A stretch of 11,665 nucleotides of DNA, from NCBI GenBank assembly GCA_964576475.1, contig CAZNVG010000030.1, forward strand, positions 1 to 11,665, in the 5' to 3' direction. The stretch's first letter is position 1, and each line of letters starts with the position of its first letter. This stretch comes from CAZNVG01 sp964576475. GTDB taxonomy: Bacteria; Patescibacteriota; Saccharimonadia; Saccharimonadales; CAZNVG01. Position numbers and translations under genes: made by a program. The notes under the pieces are model-generated. The model was not told the DNA's origin and did not search any database. It saw only the letters and a program-made list of their open reading frames with translations. Below are positions 1 through 6,113 of the stretch, piece after piece.

Positions 1-1
1 G

Positions 2-181
2 ACACATATGGGCATAATGATAGATAGAAAACACTACGTACATTCTCCGGGCACAGACAATGAACGCGTACAACTAGAAATCATCGAAGAGTGCGAAATC
101 GAGAGGGGTGAAATTTACACTATAAACCCTATAGGCTATAAGCGAATCGCCATACCCTCTGGACGCTTTAACATCATCTAG
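2..181 (+). CDS. C-terminal end of a probable NlpC/P60-like protein (5' partial)
   Basis: The reading frame is open from the first bases of the window to a TAG at 179-181, giving about 59 residues. It begins THMGIMIDRKHYVHSPGTDN and ends in IGYKRIAIPSGRFNII. The pattern HxGI-(I/M)-hydrophobic-D, then YVHSPG followed by RVQLE, resembles the part of NlpC/P60 cysteine peptidases around the catalytic His, where an HVGIY-like strand is followed by a (I/V)HAPG-like strand. Such enzymes cleave peptidoglycan stem peptides or act as related amidases. The catalytic Cys would lie upstream, outside the window. An internal ATG at 8 could give a 57-residue protein, but a fragment of a longer gene is more natural. 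The family call rests on motif memory only. The gene ends about 100 nt before rplK and runs in the same direction. Confidence 0.5.
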   Translation, partial: THMGIMIDRKHYVHSPGTDNERVQLEIIEECEIERGEIYTINPIGYKRIAIPSGRFNII

Positions 182-207
182 ACAACAGAGGTGATTTATA
201 GTAAACT
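179..207 (+). promoter_or_regulatory. Candidate promoter for rplK-rplA
   Basis: TAGACA (179-184) and TAAACT (202-207) are 17 bp apart and would start transcription near 214, about 70 nt before rplK. The 8-mer TAAACTAG recurs in the candidate promoter of the next operon at 1818, which supports it as a -10 region. TATAGT at 197-202 is an alternative -10 but has no good -35. Transcription reading through from upstream is also possible, since no terminator is seen between 181 and 283. Confidence 0.35.
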
Positions 208-283
208 AGATCCCAGTTACGCACACAAATCGGTCTTGCTTCTACAAGGATCGATACCATGCAATAAATAAGGAGACGAAACG

Positions 284-712
284 ATGGCTTCTGCCAAGAA
301 AATAACTGCTAATCTAAAAATGAAAATTCCAGCCGGTAAAGCCAGTGCAGCGCCACCTGTTGGATCAACACTCGGCCAGTACGGCGTTAACATGATGGAC
401 TTTATTCAGCCATTCAATGACGCAACCCGAGAGCTACAAGGTATCGTCACTGCACACATCACCATTTACGATGATCGTACGATGGCATTTCGTGTCGTCT
501 CTCAGCCAACAGACGATCTAATCCGTGCAAAGCTAAATATCCAAAAAGGGTCAGGCAAACCTAATAGCGAGAAACTACCTCAGAAACTTTCTGATCAGCA
601 ACTTACTGAAATTGCCGAGATTAAAGCTGCTGATATGAACACAGATGATATCGATGCCGTTAAGAAAATGGTCGCCGGCACCGCCCGCAGCATGGGTATT
701 GAACTACAGTAA
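284..712 (+). CDS. rplK: 50S ribosomal protein L11
   Basis: This 142-residue protein has the usual length of L11, which forms the GTPase-associated centre with 23S rRNA and the L10-L12 stalk. The N-terminal domain begins AKKITANLKMKIPAGKASAAPPVGSTLG, whose proline-rich PPVG stretch is the family hallmark. The rRNA-binding C-terminal domain holds the DMNTDDIDAVKKMVAGTARSMGI segment, which matches the L11 signature ending GTARSMGI. The ATG is preceded by AGGAG at 271-275 with 8 nt spacing, so the start is secure. The gene is followed after 55 nt by rplA, in the usual L11-L1 order. No clear L1 autoregulatory site was recognised in the roughly 70-nt leader. Confidence 0.97.
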   Translation: MASAKKITANLKMKIPAGKASAAPPVGSTLGQYGVNMMDFIQPFNDATRELQGIVTAHITIYDDRTMAFRVVSQPTDDLIRAKLNIQKGSGKPNSEKLPQKLSDQQLTEIAEIKAADMNTDDIDAVKKMVAGTARSMGIELQ

Positions 713-767
713 CAATTAATTTGTGGGAGAGCGCATTTGCTCGCACGCACCACGAAAGGAGCCAATT

Positions 768-1712
768 ATGGCAAAAGCGAAGAAAGAAGACGTAGCAGAA
801 GTAAAAGAGGAGATAATCGATGGGCCTACTGAAGAAGTTAGTACAACTCCGAACGAAGCAGATAATAAAGAACAAGTAAAAGAAGCAAAAACTGCTAAAG
901 CCGGCAAGCGAAGCGCCAAAGCGCTCAAAGAAGCTGAAGAATTAGCAGAAAAAGAAGAGCGTAAAGCAGCTGCAAAGACAGAAGAAGATGCAGCTCCTGT
1001 TGCTGGCCCTGCTCCTAAAACACGAAGCTTGCTCGAGCGACGTGGTAAAAAATATCGTGAAGCACACAAAGTAATCGAAGCCGATAAGCTCTACAGCCTA
1101 GAAGAAGCAACGGCGCTTGTTCCTAAAATCAGCACCACTAAATTTGATGGTTCGGTAGAACTTCATATTCGTCTCGGTGTTGATCCACGCCAGGCCGACC
1201 AAAACATCCGACAGACTCTCGTACTTCCACACGGCTCAGGCAAAACAGTACGTATCGCAGTCTTTGCTGAAGCAGATCAGCATGCGGATGCCAAGAAAGC
1301 TGGCGCTGACGTTGTCGGAGCAGAAGAATTTCTTCAGCAGCTCGATAAAGAAAAGATCGACTTCGATGTTCTTATCGCAACTCCGTCGCTCATGGCTAAA
1401 CTCGGTAAGTACGCGCGCTTGCTCGGACCAAAAGGGCTCATGCCTAACCCAAAGAGTGGTACCGTCACGAAAGATATCGCAAAAGCTGTTACTGAAGCTA
1501 AGGGTGGACGAGTTGAGTATCGCGTCGACAGCACCGGTATCGTTCACATCGCCATCGGCAAAGTTAGTTTCTCTGCTGAAAATCTTGTCAAAAATGCTGA
1601 GGCAGTCTTTGCATCTGTGCGTGCCGCAAAGCCGGCTAGCATCAAAGGCAACTATATGATTAGCGCTCATTTGACGACGACAATGGGTCCAAGCTTACCG
1701 CTTAGCATCTAG
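768..1712 (+). CDS. rplA: 50S ribosomal protein L1 with long charged N-terminal extension
   Basis: The chosen ATG at 768 follows AAGGAG (756-761) at good spacing; an earlier in-frame GTG at 723 has no comparable ribosome site. The 314-residue product has an L1 core from about residue 92 (RGKKYREA) to the end. The core contains the LGPKGLMPNPKSGTVT signature and the C-terminal KGNYMISAHLTTTMGPSLPL stretch. L1 normally has about 230 residues and forms the mobile L1 stalk that helps release deacylated tRNA from the E site. The first roughly 90 residues are an extra, low-complexity segment of Lys, Glu and Ala, probably helical or disordered. It could contact rRNA or simply be a lineage-specific tail. 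The gene is the last of its operon, ending just before a strong terminator. Confidence 0.96.
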   Translation: MAKAKKEDVAEVKEEIIDGPTEEVSTTPNEADNKEQVKEAKTAKAGKRSAKALKEAEELAEKEERKAAAKTEEDAAPVAGPAPKTRSLLERRGKKYREAHKVIEADKLYSLEEATALVPKISTTKFDGSVELHIRLGVDPRQADQNIRQTLVLPHGSGKTVRIAVFAEADQHADAKKAGADVVGAEEFLQQLDKEKIDFDVLIATPSLMAKLGKYARLLGPKGLMPNPKSGTVTKDIAKAVTEAKGGRVEYRVDSTGIVHIAIGKVSFSAENLVKNAEAVFASVRAAKPASIKGNYMISAHLTTTMGPSLPLSI

Positions 1713-1729
1713 TCGTTTTCATCAACTAG

Positions 1730-1761
1730 ACCGCCCATGATCACTCTAGGGCGGTTTTTTT
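1730..1761 (+). terminator. Intrinsic terminator of rplK-rplA
   Basis: ACCGCCC (1730-1736) pairs with GGGCGGT (1749-1755), with a 12-nt loop and a run of seven T residues. It lies 18 nt after the rplA stop, so L11-L1 forms its own transcript separate from the downstream operon. Confidence 0.92.
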
Positions 1762-1793
1762 GTATGGCAATAATAAATACAACGTACTTATGG

Positions 1794-1823
1794 TTGCCAC
1801 TCTGTCAAATAGTGCGCTAAACT
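1794..1823 (+). promoter_or_regulatory. Candidate promoter for the dcd operon
   Basis: TTGCCA (1794-1799) and TAAACT (1818-1823) are 18 bp apart, placed after the rplA terminator and just ahead of the dcd ribosome site (AAAGGAGG, 1835-1842). The -10 shares TAAACTAG with the candidate rplK promoter. Confidence 0.45.
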
Positions 1824-1847
1824 AGGTGGAAGCAAAAGGAGGACATT

Positions 1848-2555
1848 TTGGGGGTTTTTAGCAACATTCAGATTCGTCAGGCTATAGCTGATGACCATAT
1901 AGTGTGTGTTCCGTTTGAAGAAAAACACGTCGCAGAGGCCAGTCTTGACCTCACGCTCGGCCATTACTACTACAAAGTAGAGGGCGAAAGTGCGCGACAA
2001 ATTTATAACCCATTTGACCCTGAAGATGTCGAGCGATACTTCGATGGCCCTTACCAAGCAATGCCACACAAAGAATGGTGTCGCTTGAACGGCTACCGCG
2101 AAATGACCGGGATCCCTCCAGAGCATCCAATTATCGTACTCAAACCTGGAGAAAGAATACTCGCGCACACTCATGAATTTGTCGGCATTCGCACGCCTGG
2201 AGCATCTGAACTAAAAAGCCGCAGTAGCTGGGGTCGAAACGGCCTAGCAGTATGTTTTGACGCCGGCTGGGTCGATCCAGGCTATGTGAATAGATTAACT
2301 CTCGAGCTGTACAACTTAAATCAGCACGAATCTATTGTTGTGCCTGTCGGTGAGCGCATCGTTCAGATGATTTTCCACGACACGGGTGAGATCGAGGGAC
2401 ACTATGGCGATGGTCGCGATGGGTTCAGCGGAAAGTACCAACTTGGCTCCGATCTCGAGACAATTATTCGTACCTGGACTCCAGACCAAATGCTACCAAA
2501 AGCCTATAAGGACTCCCGAGAACTGCCGAAGCCAATTGACGGAGTGTCACTATGA
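1848..2555 (+). CDS. dcd: dCTP deaminase-family protein (dCTP deaminase/dUTPase superfamily)
   Basis: This 235-residue protein belongs to the dCTP deaminase/dUTPase fold. The key region is RSSWGRNG (about 125-132), then AGWVDPGY (139-146) and TLELYN (151-156). These match the RSS, DPG and catalytic-Glu (TLE, E153) motifs of dCTP deaminases; dUTPases carry a different motif there. ASLDLTLG at 31-38 matches the early strand of the family. Dcd enzymes convert dCTP to dUTP, and bifunctional ones go on to dUMP. At 235 residues it is longer than the usual 190 or so, with an insert around 50-90. Whether it also hydrolyses dUTP cannot be told from sequence; no separate dUTPase is seen here. The start is TTG, supported by AAAGGAGG five nt upstream. 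Its stop overlaps the next start as ATGA, suggesting translational coupling to the thymidylate-forming fusion downstream. Confidence 0.85.
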   Translation: MGVFSNIQIRQAIADDHIVCVPFEEKHVAEASLDLTLGHYYYKVEGESARQIYNPFDPEDVERYFDGPYQAMPHKEWCRLNGYREMTGIPPEHPIIVLKPGERILAHTHEFVGIRTPGASELKSRSSWGRNGLAVCFDAGWVDPGYVNRLTLELYNLNQHESIVVPVGERIVQMIFHDTGEIEGHYGDGRDGFSGKYQLGSDLETIIRTWTPDQMLPKAYKDSRELPKPIDGVSL

Positions 2556-4912
2556 GCGCACCTTCTAAACATAGCGATTTCACTCGTAGTCGAGGCAAAT
2601 ACATTGTCTTTAACGGCATAGAGGGCTCCGGCAAAGACACACAAATTCAATTACTCGCCGAACAGTTACGCCGCCGTGGCATTCCGGTACATGTCACCCG
2701 TGAACCTGGTGGTGCCGATCTTACGGCTCGGCGATTACGAAGGATTACGCAGGATCCGACATATCATGTCAACACGAAAACTGAAGTATTGCTGTACAAC
2801 GCGGCTCGCTCACAAGCACTTGAAATTACTCGAGATCTTATTAGTCGAGGAGTGTGGGTCATTAGTAACTACAACTACCTTATGACTTTGGCGGTGCAGT
2901 ACTATGCAAGAAACGAAGGCATCAAGTACGAAGACATTAACGCGATCTGTGAATTCGCAGTCGGAGATATGGAAGCTGATATTCCAATCCTTCTAGACCT
3001 GCCAGCAGAAGTCGGGCACAAGCGCAAAGAAGGCTACGGCGGTGGCGAAAGGTTCGATAACCTAAAAGCTGAGTTCTTAAGTAAGATTCGAGAAGGACTT
3101 AAACACGAAGCAGAGAAACGCGGACATATCTTAGTTAATGCAAATCAATCAGTCGATGAAGTTAAAACTAGTGTCTGGGAGGCGGTTGAGCCATTTGTTA
3201 ACGGTACTGCACCGAAACACCCGCCTGCGTACCGAATCGAAGCGGTCAAGGTCAGCGACGTTATTGCGGAGAAGAAAATCCCGCAGGTTACGAGTAACCA
3301 AGAATCAGCCAAGTCACGCAAGCCTTTTGTCACAAAAAAAGAAGGCGAATCGACAAAGATTACAGCAGCCGGCAAGGAATGGCTGAAGGACAGACTCACG
3401 AATACAGATGGAAATGTATACGTATTTAATGAGAACATAAGCCCCATTACTGTCGCAGCGGCAATGGCGCGACTGAGTCGACGTGGTGACGACATGCGAG
3501 TGACCCTCCTCGATGAGTTCGCTGACATGGACACCAAGGATGATGAGCTACTTCACCGAGTGATTACGGCATATGGCGATGACTCTGTTCAGCAACTTGT
3601 AGGTCTGCACTTTGTAGTCGAGTCAGCAAGCAACCTGTTAACTAAAAAACTAGAATGGGGAAGACTTGCAAGCTATCTTGAACAATCTACCCGCTACATA
3701 TATTTCGACCAGAAAGACGAGCGAGGAAATTTCAAGTACTTTACTCCTAAAACACTCGATGCCGCAATGGCCAAGCAATACGAAACGACAATGGACACCA
3801 TTTTTGAGAAGTACTCAAAAATGGTGCACGATTTAACTGAGTACGTTCAGAAACACTCCAATGTTCCCGAAGCTGAGCGAGACGGGGCATGGCGAAATGC
3901 CTGTCGTGCACAAGCATGCGACGCAGTTCGCAATGTACTGCCTGTTGCAACAAAGGCAACAGTTGGCATCTTTGCAAGTGCTCAAGCAGCCGAAAGCCTT
4001 ATCATGCATCTGCAAAGCGACGAACTAGAGGAAGCACGTTATGTCGGTGATCAGATTCTTGCAGAAGCTCGAAAGGTTGTACCTGTGTTCCTGGAGCGTG
4101 CCGACCGTCCAGATAGAGGTGGCGCATGGGTCGCATACAAATCCGAAACCAACAAGGCCGTCCGCGAAGTGGCTAAAAAACTTCAGACAGGCTACAGTGC
4201 AGACCGAGAAGCAGTCACGCTTGTTGATGTTTGGCCTAAAAGTGAACTCGACCTGCTACCACACATGTTATTCGAACAAAGTGAATCATCTTTAAGTGAA
4301 ATAGAAAAAGCACTTGAAAGCTGGTCGTATGAACAAAAAGTCGAAGCATTTACAACATATATTGGAAATCGTTTAAATCGACGACAACGACCTGGCAGAG
4401 CAATTGAGACAGCCCACTATAGCTGGGAGCTCATCTGTGACTACGGCATATTCCGCGACCTTCAGAGGCATCGTATGGTAGATGCAATGGAATGGCAGCA
4501 ACTTAGCCCTCGTTACGGCTACGATGTCCCAGAGCTTGTTGATGAAGCAGGCCTAACCGATGCGTTTCAGGAATGCTTTGATATTAGCCTCGGTCTTCAT
4601 AGTGCCTTGCAGGCAAAGGGGTACGAGCTAGAAGCGCAATACGCCACACTGCTCGGCCACAAAATGCGCTGGAAGGTTATGTACAATGCACGGGAAGCAT
4701 TTCACCTACATGAACTGCGCACTACCCCACAAGGGCATCCAGGCTATCGTAAACTTGTTCGCGAAATGCATGAAAAGCTAGCCGAGCACCATCCGCTCCT
4801 TGCCGAAGCTATGAAGTTCGTAAACCAAGATGAAGACCCAGCCCTAACGCGTCTGGCGGCTGAAAGATACACGCAATGGAAACTGTCAAGAAAACCACGC
4901 AAACAGCAGTAG
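2552..4912 (+). CDS. tmk-thyX: Thymidylate kinase-like domain fused to tandem ThyX-type thymidylate synthase domains
   Basis: This 786-residue protein joins two pathway steps. Residues about 15-215 form a thymidylate-kinase domain: P-loop GIEGSGKDT (22-30), REPGG (50-54), and the lid-like LLDLPAEVGHKRKEGYGGGERF (147-168). The normal DR(Y/F) motif after the second helix is replaced by NYN (106-108). After a charged linker (about 215-285) come two ThyX-like halves. The first (about 290-525) has YGDDS (341-345) and RLASYLEQSTRY (371-382). The second (about 555-775) has RHR (639-641), SPRY (652-655) and a C-terminal ELRTTPQGHPGYRKLVREM segment. ThyX methylates dUMP to dTMP using FAD, NADPH and methylenetetrahydrofolate; Tmk phosphorylates dTMP to dTDP. 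Neither half alone shows a complete RHRx7S motif. The start codon overlaps the dcd stop as ATGA. Confidence 0.88.
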   Translation: MSAPSKHSDFTRSRGKYIVFNGIEGSGKDTQIQLLAEQLRRRGIPVHVTREPGGADLTARRLRRITQDPTYHVNTKTEVLLYNAARSQALEITRDLISRGVWVISNYNYLMTLAVQYYARNEGIKYEDINAICEFAVGDMEADIPILLDLPAEVGHKRKEGYGGGERFDNLKAEFLSKIREGLKHEAEKRGHILVNANQSVDEVKTSVWEAVEPFVNGTAPKHPPAYRIEAVKVSDVIAEKKIPQVTSNQESAKSRKPFVTKKEGESTKITAAGKEWLKDRLTNTDGNVYVFNENISPITVAAAMARLSRRGDDMRVTLLDEFADMDTKDDELLHRVITAYGDDSVQQLVGLHFVVESASNLLTKKLEWGRLASYLEQSTRYIYFDQKDERGNFKYFTPKTLDAAMAKQYETTMDTIFEKYSKMVHDLTEYVQKHSNVPEAERDGAWRNACRAQACDAVRNVLPVATKATVGIFASAQAAESLIMHLQSDELEEARYVGDQILAEARKVVPVFLERADRPDRGGAWVAYKSETNKAVREVAKKLQTGYSADREAVTLVDVWPKSELDLLPHMLFEQSESSLSEIEKALESWSYEQKVEAFTTYIGNRLNRRQRPGRAIETAHYSWELICDYGIFRDLQRHRMVDAMEWQQLSPRYGYDVPELVDEAGLTDAFQECFDISLGLHSALQAKGYELEAQYATLLGHKMRWKVMYNAREAFHLHELRTTPQGHPGYRKLVREMHEKLAEHHPLLAEAMKFVNQDEDPALTRLAAERYTQWKLSRKPRKQQ

Positions 4913-5478
4913 CTAAGCTATCCAAGTCTTCACGCTCACTTCACGAAATGATTCATGAGCGAGTAATGGAATCACTTACGCATTCAACTGGAGAGCTAGT
5001 CGTTGCACTCGTTGCAAACACCCGTGTGCTAGAGCCTCAGTTCAGAATGTTAACCGGACGAATCTCCGAGGGTGTATTACCTGCAAAGAAATCACCACAA
5101 ATAGTAATCCCCACAGATGGAGTTGTTGGGTGCTATACAAGTCAAACAGTGACGGGTGGAAATATGATGGGGGGCAGATGTTGGCAGGCAAAAAGCATGG
5201 ATATAACTTCAACAAACAAACAGGCATTGACCTTCGACGTTGATGAAGTGCACTACCTGCGAGAGGGTACATTTAACGCACGAGCAGACAAGCTTCATCG
5301 AGTGTCTCTAATCATAGGCAATAGCGCCTGTGAGGAATGGGTTTACTGGCAGAAACAAGTCTGGTGCGATCTACCAATATACGCTGATGCAATGCCCCTG
5401 GAAGCAGTCGACGGATTTCGATACTATGCTGACGCTGAACTTAGTTTTTTGTTTCGAGAAGATAAACAGAGGGTTTGA
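4876..5478 (+). CDS. Hypothetical protein overlapping the end of the Tmk-ThyX gene
   Basis: A 200-residue protein that I do not recognise. The first ATG (4876) overlaps the fusion gene by 37 nt and lacks a good ribosome site. The next in-frame ATG at 4948 would give 176 residues and avoid the overlap, so the start is uncertain. No signal peptide or membrane segment is seen. The first 40 residues are basic and probably helical. The rest looks like a mixed or beta-rich globular fold with several aromatic residues (EEWVYWQKQVWCDLP near 157-171, FRYYADAELSFLF near 182-194). The clean length, its position directly after dcd and tmk-thyX, and codon use like its neighbours support a real gene, probably translated from the same transcript. 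A role in nucleotide metabolism is only a guess from context. Confidence 0.7.
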   Translation: METVKKTTQTAVAKLSKSSRSLHEMIHERVMESLTHSTGELVVALVANTRVLEPQFRMLTGRISEGVLPAKKSPQIVIPTDGVVGCYTSQTVTGGNMMGGRCWQAKSMDITSTNKQALTFDVDEVHYLREGTFNARADKLHRVSLIIGNSACEEWVYWQKQVWCDLPIYADAMPLEAVDGFRYYADAELSFLFREDKQRV

Positions 5479-5497
5479 GTAGGGGAAGAGGTAGGTT

Positions 5498-5573
5498 GGG
5501 TGGCTGGTCGGATGATTTCGTGTGTGCGTTTTTTATGCGCGCTTGAACACGATACATCCGACCAGCCAAACCC
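5498..5573. repeat. Perfect 14-bp inverted repeat forming a long hairpin
   Basis: TGGCTGGTCGGATG (5501-5514) is matched exactly by its reverse complement at 5555-5568. The stem can be extended outward by GGG (5498-5500) with CCC (5571-5573) across a small bulge. It extends inward by TCGTGT (5518-5523) with ACACGA (5547-5552), leaving a T-rich tip. It sits between the 3' ends of two converging genes (stops at 5478 and 5583). There is no T-tract after the outer arms on either strand, so it is not a standard intrinsic terminator. It could stabilise 3' ends, terminate by another route, or mark an insertion boundary. Confidence 0.8.
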
Positions 5574-5580
5574 TGAACTC

Positions 5581-5835
5581 TCAGAACATCTGCGGTCGGG
5601 TGCCGTGGTTCATCTTGTTGATGATTGCCTGGAAGTTGCGCTCCTGGCGAGCCAGCCGTTGCTCAAGGTGCTGTCGAACTTCGTCTGAATGTGGAACCTG
5701 CAGCTTGTAGCGGATCTTGTCCATCGCCTTTTCTAGAAGCCGAAGTTCACACGCCAGACGAGCCCGTCGATCGTCATAGCGGACGGTCCCCGTCATGACG
5801 TCATCGTCGATGTCCATACTTGCAACTGCTACCAT
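5581..5835 (-). CDS. Small hypothetical protein, charged and helical, GC-richer than neighbours
   Basis: I do not recognise this 84-residue product. The ATG at 5835 (minus) is preceded by a purine-rich GGGGGAG about five nt away, a strong ribosome site; an upstream TTG at 5895 in the same frame has none. The N-terminus is acidic (ASMDIDDDV, about 5-13). Residues about 20-75 are rich in Arg, Glu, Leu and Gln (RLACELRLLEKAMDKIRYKL), suggesting one or two amphipathic helices, perhaps a coiled coil. By hand count the region is about 56% GC against about 47% in the gene before it, and it uses GC-ended codons. It may therefore be acquired or under different selection. Upstream on the same strand are a short overlapping reading frame and a promoter with an attenuator-like leader (5970-6143). 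Confidence 0.65.
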   Translation of the reverse strand: MVAVASMDIDDDVMTGTVRYDDRRARLACELRLLEKAMDKIRYKLQVPHSDEVRQHLEQRLARQERNFQAIINKMNHGTRPQMF

Positions 5836-5914
5836 TTTCTCTCCCCCTTTGGGTGTTGTTGGAAGGTGCGCTGCCGACAGCAGGAATGCCGTCAACAGTT
5901 ATATTTGGAAACAT
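5801..5914 (-). CDS. Possible 37-residue peptide ahead of and overlapping the 84-residue gene
   Basis: On the minus strand an ATG at 5914 follows GGAGG (5923-5919) by four nt, one of the best ribosome sites in the window. The frame (MFPNITVDGIPAVGSAP...) closes with TGA at 5803-5801, 35 bases inside the 84-residue gene and in another frame. It may be a small protein, a leader that couples translation to the next gene, or the original N-terminus of that gene separated by a frameshift. Nothing in the sequence decides between these. Confidence 0.4.
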   Translation of the reverse strand: MFPNITVDGIPAVGSAPSNNTQRGRENGSSCKYGHRR

Positions 5915-5928
5915 AGTGCCTCCATGGA

Positions 5929-5954
5929 TACAGTCTTCTTCACATAAAACTGTA
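5929..5954. repeat. Short inverted repeat upstream of the small minus-strand genes
   Basis: TACAGT (5929-5934) and ACTGTA (5949-5954) form a perfect 6-bp dyad separated by 14 bp. It lies just before the GGAGG site at 5923 on the minus strand and could be an operator or a small RNA hairpin. Six-base arms are short, so chance is possible. Confidence 0.25.
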
Positions 5955-5965
5955 CTGCATTGAAG

Positions 5966-6007
5966 CAATATAAAAACCGAGCGGATTTTGTGATCTTCGC
6001 TCGGTTT
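5966..6007 (-). terminator. Intrinsic terminator downstream of the minus-strand leader (also plausible on plus strand)
   Basis: AAACCGAGCG (5974-5983) and CGCTCGGTTT (5998-6007) form a perfect 10-bp stem with a 14-nt loop. Read leftward it is followed at once by TTTTTATATT, a good terminator tail. Read rightward it is followed by ATCTTTTTTG, so it may work both ways and also end transcripts coming from the dcd operon. The loop bases can instead pair with 6026-6035 (see the attenuator entry). Confidence 0.82.
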
Positions 6008-6035
6008 ATCTTTTTTGACTTGTCAGAAGATCACA
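5989..6035 (-). promoter_or_regulatory. Candidate antiterminator pairing of the leftward leader
   Basis: TGTGATCTTC on the minus strand at 6035-6026 contains the stop codon of the leader peptide. It is exactly complementary to GAAGATCACA at 5998-5989, which is nearly the whole loop plus one stem base of the terminator. Forming this 10-bp helix would trap the terminator's 5' arm and compete with termination. AGATCAC at 6102-6096 near the leader start codon can pair with the same element over 7 bp, giving a third alternative helix. This 1:2, 2:3, 3:4 arrangement is what ribosome-mediated attenuators show. Function is inferred from pairing alone. Confidence 0.55.
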
Positions 6036-6105
6036 TTGCACGCACAAGCACGAGTCCCACGAGGAGCTCGAAACGTGTGATAATCTGTGTGCTGAGTGAT
6101 CTCAT
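6031..6105 (-). CDS. Putative leaderless leader peptide, Leu/Val-rich (24 residues)
   Basis: A minus-strand ATG at 6105 lies about 9 nt downstream of a TATAAA -10 element, so the transcript would begin at or within two bases of the start codon, leaving no room for a ribosome site. The peptide begins MRSLSTQIITRFE, continues LLVGLVLVRAM, and ends with TGA at 6033-6031. It holds five Leu and three Val codons, eight of them in codons 14-21 apart from one Gly. Its stop codon lies in an RNA segment able to pair with the following terminator loop. This fits a control peptide whose translation decides termination, perhaps sensing leucine or valine tRNA charging. It could instead be a chance frame within a small RNA. 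Confidence 0.45.
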   Translation of the reverse strand: MRSLSTQIITRFELLVGLVLVRAM

Positions 6106-6113
6106 AGCATTAG

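Larger units (their letters stand above)
5966..6107 (-). ncRNA. Putative attenuated leader RNA or small RNA, about 140 nt
   Basis: A strong promoter at 6143-6114 and an intrinsic terminator ending near 5966 define a short minus-strand transcript starting near 6107. If termination is efficient, the product is a discrete small RNA. If it is regulated, read-through reaches the small genes at 5914 and 5835. Both can hold, as in known attenuators. No known RNA family was recognised. Confidence 0.5.

Noticed and set aside
716..1069. Long minus-strand open frame opposite rplA
   Set aside because: It is antisense to the Lys/Glu/Ala-rich L1 extension, which leaves the opposite frame open by codon bias. 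It has no ribosome site and gives a Ser/Ala-rich low-complexity product.
1236..1670. Minus-strand and alternative plus-strand frames within rplA
   Set aside because: They are shadows of a clear ribosomal protein gene, with no independent motifs or start signals.
3145..3537. Minus-strand frame inside the tmk-thyX linker region
   Set aside because: No ribosome site or family features; the plus-strand fusion is continuous across it.
5500..5710. Short plus-strand frames across the 14-bp dyad
   Set aside because: They overlap each other and the better-supported minus-strand gene, and lack ribosome sites.
5929..5954. LexA (SOS) box
   Set aside because: The dyad TACAGT-N14-ACTGTA has inverted half-site orientation and wrong spacing compared with CTG-N10-CAG or the Gram-positive GAAC-N4-GTTC box.
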